Source: Nonomuraea basaltis (lineage in GTDB: Bacteria; Actinomycetota; Actinomycetes; Streptosporangiales; Streptosporangiaceae). Taken from it: a stretch of 32,358 bases of DNA. Below, in pieces: positions 15,977 through 22,531 of the stretch (positions are counted from its first letter, which is position 1; each line of letters starts with the position of its first letter). The position numbers were made by a program, and so were the translations under genes. The notes under the pieces were generated by a model. It saw only the letters and a list, made by a program, of their open reading frames with translations, made no database searches and was not told the DNA's origin. The stretch spans positions 1 through 32,358 of the forward strand of contig NZ_VCJS01000148.1 of assembly GCF_005893125.1 (NCBI RefSeq), read 5' to 3'.

Positions 15977-16413
15977 CGGACGGCCAGGTCCTCGGCGGGG
16001 TCGTGTTCCCTGTCGATGCGGTAGCAGACATCGGCGTGCTCGGTCAGCGCCTGGTAGCCGTGCAAGATCCCCGGAGGCACGTAGAGGTTCGCGAACGACA
16101 CGTCGTCGAGCCGGATGGTGATGTGGGAGCCGAACGTCGGTGCGGCCGGCCGCGCGTCGACCAGGATGTCGAGCACGGCGCCGTGCGCCGCCCGCACCAG
16201 CTTGGCCTCGCCGCGGCCCGAGCGGCCGTGCATTCCCCTGATCGTGCCCAGGCGCGAGCGCGACTGGCTGTCCTGGACGAACGCGGTGTGGTCCAGCCCG
16301 TGCTCCGTGGCGATCGCGGCGTCGAAGGTCCTGGTGAAGAAGCCTCGATCGTCGTGGCTCGGCGTCGGCACGAACAGCAGCACGCCCTCGAGCTCCAGAT
16401 GCTCGACTCTCAT
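15865..16413 (-). CDS. RmlC-type sugar-nucleotide 3,5-epimerase family protein (copy 2)
   Basis: A 182-residue cupin with the expected parts: PTPSHDDRGFFTRTFDA, IRGMHGR with the candidate catalytic histidine near residue 66, GAVLDILVDARPAAPTFG in the core, PPGILHGYQALTEHADVCYRID, and DPDLALPWP at the end. It is diverged from copy 1, so the two may act on different sugars or on C3 and C5 separately. GAGAGGAA lies 6 nt before the ATG, and the gene follows the glycosyltransferase by 10 nt in a minus-strand operon. Its last 112 nt run antisense to the ligase-like gene, both frames ending normally. Confidence 0.85.
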   Translation of the reverse strand: MRVEHLELEGVLLFVPTPSHDDRGFFTRTFDAAIATEHGLDHTAFVQDSQSRSRLGTIRGMHGRSGRGEAKLVRAAHGAVLDILVDARPAAPTFGSHITIRLDDVSFANLYVPPGILHGYQALTEHADVCYRIDREHDPAEDLAVRYDDPDLALPWPLPVSAISERDLSAGSWKELRSSLSA

Positions 16414-16423
16414 GGTGTTCCTC

Positions 16424-17347
16424 TCATCCGGGTAGGGCCCGTAGCCGACGGGAGGGTCTGAGCAGGGCCACGACCGAGGCCCTGGCCGTGCGGCGGCCCG
16501 CGGCGGCCCGCATCGCCTCGCCGAGCAGAACGGCGAGATAGAAGCCCGCGGTCGCGATCCTGCCCCTGCGTCGCTGGAAGAGCCGCACGCGGTTGACCGT
16601 GAGCAGCGCGGCCAGCATCGGGCTGGTCTTCGCCTCGCCGCCGATGTGCTCGACCACCGCGGCGGGTTCGTACCAGAGCGTCCAGCCCTCGTCCGCGGCC
16701 CGCAGCGCGTACTCGGTCTCTTCGCTGTAGAGCAGGAAGGACTCGTCCCACGGGCCGACTTCGGTGAGCGCCGCGACCGAGATGAGCATGGCGGCTCCGG
16801 TGGCCCAGTCCGCGGGGCCTGGCCGTTCGTAGCGGCTGGGATCGACGATCATCTCGCCCAGCGTGCCGATGCGGCCCGCCAGGCGCCCGCCGATCAGCGC
16901 CTCGGCCAGCGCACCGCGAACGGTCGGCGCGCGGCGAAGCGAGTGATGGAGCACGCCTTCGGTGCTGACCATCCGGGGGACGGCGATGCCGGTGCCCGGA
17001 CGGTCGAGGGCTCCGCACAGGACGGCAAGCGAACCAGGGCGAAGGCGGCAGTCGGGGTTCATCACGAAGATCGCATCGAGCTCATGGAGGTCGAGTGCCG
17101 CGATCCCGGTGTTGATCGCCGCGGCGTAACCGGCGTTCCTGCCCACTTGCACGGGCCGGACGGGCAGGTCGGCGGCCTGTTCCGCGAGGCGGAGCGAGTC
17201 GTCCTTGGAGGCGTTGTCCGCCACGACGACGGCGGCGAGCCGTACCCCTTCAGCGCCCTCAGGCAGAGAGGCCAGGCAACCGCCGAGGACGGGCGCGCTG
17301 TTGTAGGTCACGATCACGATCGCAACTCGGGGAGAGCCGGGCATCAC
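16424..17347 (-). CDS. Family 2 glycosyltransferase (rhamnosyltransferase/WbbL-like)
   Basis: A 307-residue GT2 enzyme: VAIVIVTYNSAPVLGGCLASL, ADNASKDDS, GRNAGYAAAINTG and MNPDCRL (metal-binding DxR variant), WATGAAMLIS and the LLYSEETEYALRA motif near the catalytic base. This pattern is typical of WbbL-type rhamnosyltransferases. The start is GTG 17347 or ATG 17344; no Shine-Dalgarno is visible. The predicted -10 of the minus-strand promoter ends at 17354, so the transcript would begin at about the start codon and the mRNA would be leaderless or nearly so. It is the first gene of the operon with epimerase copy 2. Confidence 0.85.
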   Translation of the reverse strand: MMPGSPRVAIVIVTYNSAPVLGGCLASLPEGAEGVRLAAVVVADNASKDDSLRLAEQAADLPVRPVQVGRNAGYAAAINTGIAALDLHELDAIFVMNPDCRLRPGSLAVLCGALDRPGTGIAVPRMVSTEGVLHHSLRRAPTVRGALAEALIGGRLAGRIGTLGEMIVDPSRYERPGPADWATGAAMLISVAALTEVGPWDESFLLYSEETEYALRAADEGWTLWYEPAAVVEHIGGEAKTSPMLAALLTVNRVRLFQRRRGRIATAGFYLAVLLGEAMRAAAGRRTARASVVALLRPSRRLRALPG

Positions 17348-17353
17348 ATGTCG

Positions 17354-17382
17354 CCATCGCGGCCCGGCAATGGATCGTTACA
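17354..17382 (-). promoter_or_regulatory. Candidate ECF sigma promoter (sigma-X-like), minus arm of a divergent pair
   Basis: Read on the minus strand: TGTAAC (17382-17377), 17 nt, CGATGG (17359-17354). It shares the palindrome GTTACAAGTAAC at 17377-17388 with the plus-strand promoter. The predicted start point coincides with the glycosyltransferase start codon region. Confidence 0.6.
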
Positions 17383-17411
17383 AGTAACAGATGACAAGGC
17401 TGAGGCGATGA
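17383..17411 (+). promoter_or_regulatory. Candidate ECF sigma promoter (sigma-X-like), plus arm of a divergent pair
   Basis: AGTAAC at 17383-17388, 17 nt, CGATGA at 17406-17411. The -35 is one base off TGTAAC and abuts the -35 of the opposite promoter. The transcript would start near 17418, about 34 nt before the oxygenase 2 start. Confidence 0.55.
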
Positions 17412-17451
17412 GGAGGTAGGGGCCGGTGTTGTAGAGACGGAGACACACTTC

Positions 17452-18267
17452 ATGCAGGATCTGCAGGCATTCACCTTTCGCCGGGATGAGCTCTTCCCGC
17501 TGGCGGACAAGTATTCCGAGCAGTTCCGTACGGCCTCGCCGTTCCGTCATGTGATCATCGACGACTTCCTGCCACCCGCTGTGCTGGAGCCCGTCCTCGA
17601 GGAGTTCCCCGAGCCGCGAGATGCCACCTGGCAGCGGTTCGACACCGCGCGCGAGGTGAAGCTGGCGCTGGCCGACACCGAGCGCATGGGACCGGCCACC
17701 AGGCACCTGCTGGCGGAGTTCAACGGTGGCGTGTTCGTCGAATTCCTCGAGCGGCTGACCGGCATCACGCAACTGGTCTCCGACCCGCACTTGGAAGGCG
17801 GCGGCCTGCACCAGATCCGGCCGGGTGGCTTCCTCAAGGTGCATGCCGACTTCAACAAGAGCCGAAAGCTCAACCTCGACCGCCGGCTCAACGGCCTGCT
17901 CTACCTCAACAAGGACTGGGAGGAGAGCTACGGCGGGCACCTGCAGCTGTGGAACAAGGACATGACCGAGTGCGAGGGCAAGATCCTCCCGGTCTTCAAC
18001 CGGTTCGTGCTGTTCGCCACGACCGATGACGCCAACCACGGGCATCCGGACCCGCTCACCTGCCCGCAGGACCGGGCGCGGCGCTCGATGGCGCTCTACT
18101 ACTACTCCAACGGCAGGCCCGAGGACGAGGTCACCGCCGACCACACCACGCTGTTCAAGCAGCGGCCCGGCGAGGCGTGGAGGAGCAACCTCCGCCAGGT
18201 CGCCAAGCGCTGGACGCCACCTGCGCTGGCCGACCTCGTCGGCAATCGGAAGACCGAGGGCGCGTGA
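17452..18267 (+). CDS. Fe(II)/2-oxoglutarate-dependent oxygenase 2 (prolyl 4-hydroxylase-like)
   Basis: A 271-residue protein with HAD (H131, D133) in LKVHADFNK, a distal histidine (H196 or H198) in NHGHPDP and an arginine pair before SMALYYYS (R210/R211), the typical 2OG-oxygenase facial triad plus 2OG anchor of the P4Hc family. The GGxHLQLW stretch fits the fold. Such enzymes hydroxylate proline in proteins or act on small molecules. The gene next to it encodes a Pro-rich surface protein, so protein hydroxylation is conceivable, but this is inference. It starts in front of the beta-helix lipoprotein with a GTGA overlap at the 3' end. The Shine-Dalgarno (GGAG) is about 11 nt away, rather far. 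Confidence 0.8.
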   Translation: MQDLQAFTFRRDELFPLADKYSEQFRTASPFRHVIIDDFLPPAVLEPVLEEFPEPRDATWQRFDTAREVKLALADTERMGPATRHLLAEFNGGVFVEFLERLTGITQLVSDPHLEGGGLHQIRPGGFLKVHADFNKSRKLNLDRRLNGLLYLNKDWEESYGGHLQLWNKDMTECEGKILPVFNRFVLFATTDDANHGHPDPLTCPQDRARRSMALYYYSNGRPEDEVTADHTTLFKQRPGEAWRSNLRQVAKRWTPPALADLVGNRKTEGA

Positions 18268-19187
18268 GGTCGTACGTCGGAGGCTGGTGTCTCGGCGTTG
18301 GCCTGATCGTGCTGCTGAGCGGGTGCCAGGGTTCCGGCGCCCAGGAGAAGCCGGTCGTCACCCAGCCGCCCGCAACGGCGGCGTCCAAGTCCGGCTCGGC
18401 TCCGCCGTCGAAGCCGCCCGAGCAGGGTTGGCCGGGGCCGGACAACACGGGTGTGCGCAAGGGCTTGAAACTGCGCAAGTCCGGGCCCATCCGGGTGACC
18501 AAGAGCGGCACGGTCATCGACGGAGTCGAGGTGACCGGGTACATCACGGTCGAGGCCGACAACGTGACCATCCGCAACACGCGAGTGCGCGGCACCAAGG
18601 GCTGGTGGGGGATCCTCCAGCGCGAGGGGCGCGACGGCCTGAAGGTCGAGGACAGCGAGATCTTCGGCAACGGCAAGCAGCGCACCCAGTTCGGCATACT
18701 CAACCAGGGCAAGATGATCACTGTGCGCCGGGTCGACGTCCACACGATCTCCAACGGAATCCTGACCCAGCAGGGCGTGATCGAGGACTCCTACGTGCAT
18801 GATCCGAAGTACTACTCTGGAGACCACACCGACATGATCATGTCCACCGGGCCGCCTGCCGCGGGCACCGAGCTGATCATCCGGCACAACACGGTGATCA
18901 ACACGTTGGACCAGACGGGTGCGGTCGCGCTGTTCCAGGACTTCGGCGTGGTCAAGAACGTGACGGTGGAGGGCAACCTGCTGGCAGGGGGCGGTTGGTC
19001 GCTGTACGCGGGCGCCGGGGCCAAAGGCAAATCGTCGAACATCAAGGTGATCGACAACGTCTTCAGCCGCAAGGTGTGGCCGAAGGGCGGATCTGCCGGG
19101 CCGGTCTCATATTGGGATAGCGACGGGGTTGGAAACCTGTGGCGGGGCAACACGTGGGAAAACGGCGAGACGGTAACGCCGGGATAA
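18264..19187 (+). CDS. Beta-helix lipoprotein (surface, paralog A)
   Basis: A 307-residue protein. GTG 18264 overlaps the upstream stop (GTGA) and opens a signal peptide ending in LLSGC at residues 17-21, a clear lipobox, so the mature protein should be lipid-anchored on the outer membrane face. A Pro/Ser/Ala-rich spacer leads to a right-handed parallel beta-helix (about residue 75 onward): repeated short strands with ITVEADNVTIRNTRVRG, FGILNQGKMITVRRVD and HNTVINTLDQTGAVALF. The fold resembles pectate lyase or NosD-type proteins that bind or cut polysaccharides. No catalytic residues can be assigned. It is nearly identical over the helix to the paralog 1.6 kb downstream. Confidence 0.78.
   Translation: MRSYVGGWCLGVGLIVLLSGCQGSGAQEKPVVTQPPATAASKSGSAPPSKPPEQGWPGPDNTGVRKGLKLRKSGPIRVTKSGTVIDGVEVTGYITVEADNVTIRNTRVRGTKGWWGILQREGRDGLKVEDSEIFGNGKQRTQFGILNQGKMITVRRVDVHTISNGILTQQGVIEDSYVHDPKYYSGDHTDMIMSTGPPAAGTELIIRHNTVINTLDQTGAVALFQDFGVVKNVTVEGNLLAGGGWSLYAGAGAKGKSSNIKVIDNVFSRKVWPKGGSAGPVSYWDSDGVGNLWRGNTWENGETVTPG
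18505..19165 (+). repeat. Beta-helix gene duplication, copy 1
   Basis: This stretch matches 20147-20807 at a constant offset of 1,642 nt with no indel seen from about 18541 onward and long identical runs. It indicates a recent tandem duplication or ongoing gene conversion of the helix domain only; the N-terminal anchors differ. Confidence 0.75.
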
Positions 19188-19207
19188 CGACCATTTGTCG
19201 GTTTTTT
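19188..19207 (+). terminator. Weak candidate intrinsic terminator
   Basis: A short stem (CGAC 19188-19191 with GTCG 19197-19200) is followed by a run of six T (19202-19207), right after the lipoprotein stop. A four-pair stem is short, so the call is tentative. The 160-nt spacer to the next gene is AT-rich for this window and shows no sigma-X-like promoter. Confidence 0.35.
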
Positions 19208-19347
19208 CGTGATGATTGAGGAAGCTGGGCTTCTTGCGAATTGAGAGAAAAACGAGTCCTTTTCGTTAAAAAGCCTCACTTTGTACTTCCGGCATGGCTA
19301 TTCTCCCTCTGGGGGCTCGGCGTGGCCGTGATCGGAAGGAGTCGCCT

Positions 19348-20835
19348 GTGTCAAGGCATCGAAGGCGTAAGAGGCGGAGCGGGTGGTTATCCCTGGCCGG
19401 CGTCTCCGCGGTGGCGGTGCTGGCCGGCGGATACGGCATCATCGCCTCTGATGTGCTGGAGCCTCAGGCGGTCCTGACGGACGCGAGCGGGGCGAGTGCC
19501 ACGGCTTCGCCGCACGCTGCCGCCGGCCAGAAGTCCCGGCCGCGCCCTACCACCGACAAACCGCGGCCCGGGAAGACCCGGAACGGGGACCCGTGGTGGT
19601 GGCCCAGACGGCCTACCAAGAAGCCGACCTCGCGGCCAACGCGCAGACCGACCAAGACGCCGACGGCGACACCCACCGCGAAGCCGACGAAGACGCCTAG
19701 CGCGAAGCCGACGGTGACACTTACGAGGACGCCGACCACGACTCCTTCCGAGACCCCGACCACGACCCCTTCCGAGACGCCGACGAAGACGCCGAGCGCG
19801 ACTCCGACGGTGACGCCCACGAAGACGCCGACCACGACTCCCTCCGGGACCACGACTCCCTCCGGGACCCCGACTACCACTCCCTCCGAGACCCCGACGA
19901 AGACGCCGACCACGACTCCCTCCGAGACCCCCACGAAGACGCCGACCACGACTCCCTCCGAGACGCCGACCACGACTCCTTCCGAGATCCCGACGAAGAC
20001 GCCGAGCGCGACTCCGACGGTGACGCCCACGAAGAAGCCGACGACCGCTCCGCCGCCGAGCGGTGGCTGGCCCGGATCTGGCAACACCGGCGTTCCCGCC
20101 GGCACCGCGATGGTCCAGAAGACCGGCTCGATCGTCATCAGGGAAGACGGCAAGGTCATCGACGGTTGGGACCTCACCGGCGACATCACGGTCGAGGCCG
20201 ACAACGTGACCATCCGCAACACCCGAGTGCGCGGGCAGTCCGACTATTGGGGCATCCTCCAGCGCGAGGGCTTCTCGGGCCTGAAGGTCGAGGACAGCGA
20301 GATCTTCGGCAACGGCAAGCAGCGCACCCAGTTCGGCATCCTCAACCAGGGCAAGATGATCACGGTGCGCCGCGTGGACATCCACACGATCTCCAACGGC
20401 ATCCTCACTGACCAGGGACTGGTCGAGGACTCCTACGTGCACGACCCGAAGTACTATGCCGGAGACCACACCGACATGATCATGTCGACCGGCACCGCCG
20501 CCGCCGGCACCGAGCTGATCATCCGGCACAACACGGTGATCAACACGCTCGACCAGACGGGTGCGATCGCGCTCTTCCAGGACTTCGGTGTGACCCGCAA
20601 CGTCACCGTGGAGGGCAACCTGCTGGCCGGGGGCGGCTGGACGCTCTACGCGGGCGCCGGCAGGAAAGGGCTGTCCTCCAATATCAAGGTGATCGACAAC
20701 GTCTTCAGCCGCAAGGTATGGCCGAAGGGCGGCTACGCCGGCCCGGTGTCGTACTGGGATTCCCATGGGCCGGGCAACGTCTGGCGAGGCAACACCTGGG
20801 AGAGCAGCGGCGCGAGCGTGATGGCCGCGGACTAG
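19348..20835 (+). CDS. Beta-helix surface protein with long Pro/Thr stalk (paralog B)
   Basis: A 495-residue protein. GTG 19348 has GGAAGGAG 6 nt upstream; earlier in-frame codons are unlikely. A basic start (SRHRRRKRR) and one hydrophobic helix (residues about 13-34) give a membrane anchor or uncleaved signal. Residues about 88-235 are a Pro/Thr/Lys/Ser stalk of TPTKTP and TTTPSETP units, long enough to cross a cell wall. From about 240 the same beta-helix as paralog A follows to the end. The stalk may be O-glycosylated. Codon 14 is TTA. The polymer-binding or cutting role of the helix is inferred from fold only. It converges with the methyltransferase (4-nt overlap). Confidence 0.78.
   Translation: MSRHRRRKRRSGWLSLAGVSAVAVLAGGYGIIASDVLEPQAVLTDASGASATASPHAAAGQKSRPRPTTDKPRPGKTRNGDPWWWPRRPTKKPTSRPTRRPTKTPTATPTAKPTKTPSAKPTVTLTRTPTTTPSETPTTTPSETPTKTPSATPTVTPTKTPTTTPSGTTTPSGTPTTTPSETPTKTPTTTPSETPTKTPTTTPSETPTTTPSEIPTKTPSATPTVTPTKKPTTAPPPSGGWPGSGNTGVPAGTAMVQKTGSIVIREDGKVIDGWDLTGDITVEADNVTIRNTRVRGQSDYWGILQREGFSGLKVEDSEIFGNGKQRTQFGILNQGKMITVRRVDIHTISNGILTDQGLVEDSYVHDPKYYAGDHTDMIMSTGTAAAGTELIIRHNTVINTLDQTGAIALFQDFGVTRNVTVEGNLLAGGGWTLYAGAGRKGLSSNIKVIDNVFSRKVWPKGGYAGPVSYWDSHGPGNVWRGNTWESSGASVMAAD
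19607..20049 (+). repeat. Coding minisatellite of the Pro/Thr stalk
   Basis: Imperfect short repeats encode PTTTPSETPTKTP-like units. A higher-order duplication is visible: the block encoding TPSATPTVTPTKTP near 19790-19835 recurs at about 19992-20037. The number of units is likely to vary between strains. Confidence 0.75.
20147..20807 (+). repeat. Beta-helix gene duplication, copy 2
   Basis: Partner of 18505-19165 at offset 1,642 nt. Differences are scattered single bases, many of them at third codon positions, so the protein fold is preserved. Confidence 0.75.
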
Positions 20836-21488
20836 CTGCGGATCGCGATGATCGACTTCACCAGCCCGGCCAGCCGTTCGAAGCGGATCTGGGACTTGGG
20901 GAAGTAGTGTCGCATCTCGGTCACGCTGAGCAGCTCGACCTCCATGGCGATCATGCGGGCGGCGTCCCGGTCGGAGGTCGGGGTGTGGACAAGAGGCCAG
21001 CGGCGCAGGATCGTCGTCCGTGCGGCGAGCGGCAGGAACTGGAACCCCGGGAACAGGAAGTGCGGCTCGACCGGGAAATAGCGGTAGGGCGTCTGCACCC
21101 AGTGTCGCTCGGCCATCTCGTGCACGGTGTCGGCGAACTGCTGCCGACGCTGGTGCCCGCCGACATGTTCGATCACGGCGTTGGAGAACACCAGGTCATA
21201 CTGCGTGCCACGGATCGCGGCCGGTAGATCGCAGGCGTCGGCGACATCGGCTCGCAGCCACGTCGGCAGGTCGGCGGGCGGTTGCTCGAGGTTGACGATC
21301 TGTACGTGCGCCGGCCTGACCGGAGCGCGCATCCAGGCTCCGGCCGTGCCGCCGAGGTCGAGGACGTTCATCTGGTCGAGGTCCGGGAACAGGCCGGCGA
21401 ACCACTGCCACCTTCGCGCCCGCGCCTTGGCCCCCAGCGAGTTCGGAGCATCCACGAAACGGCTGCGCAGAGCATTCAGACGGCTCAT
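20832..21488 (-). CDS. Class I SAM-dependent methyltransferase
   Basis: A 218-residue methyltransferase: NVLDLGGTAGAW is motif I near residue 41, a divergent loop (GGT rather than GxG), and FSNAVIEHVGGH is motif IV/V near residue 100. The start ATG 21488 has GGAGGAG 7 nt upstream. It probably methylates a sugar or lipid of the locus. The upstream short-chain epimerase is separated by 58 nt on the same strand, so the two may be co-transcribed. The 3' end overlaps the convergent beta-helix gene at the stop codon. Confidence 0.8.
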   Translation of the reverse strand: MSRLNALRSRFVDAPNSLGAKARARRWQWFAGLFPDLDQMNVLDLGGTAGAWMRAPVRPAHVQIVNLEQPPADLPTWLRADVADACDLPAAIRGTQYDLVFSNAVIEHVGGHQRRQQFADTVHEMAERHWVQTPYRYFPVEPHFLFPGFQFLPLAARTTILRRWPLVHTPTSDRDAARMIAMEVELLSVTEMRHYFPKSQIRFERLAGLVKSIIAIRS

Positions 21489-21546
21489 AAAGGGGCTCCT
21501 CCGGCCAGATAAGTACCCCTATGCTCGCAGAATTCTGCCTGCGCGG

Positions 21547-22470
21547 CTAAGCGGGTGATTCTTTGTGACATTCTTGCGACGCATACCAATCGACCGTTCG
21601 GCGCAACCCCTCGTCCAATTCCGTGACAGGATGCCAGCCGAGCTGGTCCGCGGCAGGCGTGATGTCTCCGACCTGCGTAATATCGTGCGGGCGATCGGGG
21701 GCCGTGCCGAATTCCGGCACCGTGCTCGCGCCGGTGATCCGATAAAGCCTCTCCACGATCTCGGAGGCCGGGGTCTTGAGGCCGGTCCCGATATCAAGAG
21801 CGTGTCCGACCGCCTTGTCCGATTCGCCTGCCAAGACGAACGCGTCGACGACATCGTCGACGTAGATCCAGTCGGCGAGCTTGGTACCCCTGGTAAGCCG
21901 GGGGCGCTGGCCCCGCAGGAGGCAGAGTGTTACGTAAGGCACGAGCTTGGTGGTGTCGGGCTGGGCCGGCCCGTAGACCATGCTGGGACGCAGCACGGTG
22001 ACGGGCAGATCCCAGAGCCGATGGTAGAGCTGCGCGTAGCCGGTGGCGGCCCACTTGGACATGGCGTAGGCCGACGACGACGGCGCGTGGCCGTTGCCCG
22101 GGCGCGGCTCCTCGATGGAGCCGGTCAGGACGGTTTTGACGCCGCATTCACGGGCGGCGGCCAGCACGTTGACCGTGCCGATGACATTGCTCTCCAAGGT
22201 GGCACGGACGACGTCGTCACCTCTGGAACCGGTGACTTCGGCGGCGAGGTGGAACAGGACGCTTGGCCGTACCGACTGGAAAAGCCGCATCGTGGCACCT
22301 GCGTCGCTCAGGTGGGCCATGTGCCAGATCTCGCCGTGGCGAGCCCGCTGGGGGCGGCGGCTGACCGCGTGCACCTGGACGCCGAGCGCTCGTAATCGCG
22401 TCACCAGATGCGAGCCGATGAATCCGGCCGCCCCTGTCACCAGCACCACGGTCTCTGGCCAACGCGACAT
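21547..22470 (-). CDS. Extended SDR: NAD-dependent nucleotide-sugar epimerase/dehydratase
   Basis: A 307-residue extended SDR: VVLVTGAAGFIGSHLV at the N-terminus, LFHLAAEVTGS, and the YAMSK catalytic pair near residue 136. The catalytic serine lies in LTGSIEEP rather than the usual SSxxVYG, so the active-site loop is unusual. Substrate specificity (UDP-, dTDP- or CDP-sugar) is not readable. Codon 26 is TTA (22395-22393). It is separated from korB by a strong hairpin, so it belongs to the polysaccharide locus, not to the kor operon. No Shine-Dalgarno decides the start clearly, but CCTCC-type purines (GGAGG) lie 14 nt upstream. Confidence 0.82.
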   Translation of the reverse strand: MSRWPETVVLVTGAAGFIGSHLVTRLRALGVQVHAVSRRPQRARHGEIWHMAHLSDAGATMRLFQSVRPSVLFHLAAEVTGSRGDDVVRATLESNVIGTVNVLAAARECGVKTVLTGSIEEPRPGNGHAPSSSAYAMSKWAATGYAQLYHRLWDLPVTVLRPSMVYGPAQPDTTKLVPYVTLCLLRGQRPRLTRGTKLADWIYVDDVVDAFVLAGESDKAVGHALDIGTGLKTPASEIVERLYRITGASTVPEFGTAPDRPHDITQVGDITPAADQLGWHPVTELDEGLRRTVDWYASQECHKESPA

Positions 22471-22491
22471 CGTGGATTGACCTCCGTGGGA

Positions 22492-22521
22492 GATGGAGCC
22501 GCTCGGACCGACGGCTCCATC
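22492..22521 (-). terminator. Strong hairpin after korB, probable terminator
   Basis: GATGGAGCCG (22492-22501) pairs perfectly with CGGCTCCATC (22512-22521): ten base pairs, ten-base loop. It lies 11-40 nt past the korB stop with no T run, a form common in actinobacteria. It insulates the SDR gene from kor transcription. Confidence 0.7.
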
Positions 22522-22531
22522 TAATCATCCA

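Noticed and set aside
19172..19188. GGTAAC and GATAAC near the lipoprotein stop as promoters of the stalked beta-helix gene
   Set aside because: No CGA at 17 nt after either; the distance to the start codon is also too long for the pattern.
19387..20766. Long minus-strand frame of 459 codons opposite the beta-helix gene
   Set aside because: It is the mirror of the Pro/Thr repeats (Arg/Gly-rich low-complexity text) with no ribosome site; the plus-strand gene has signal, stalk and fold.
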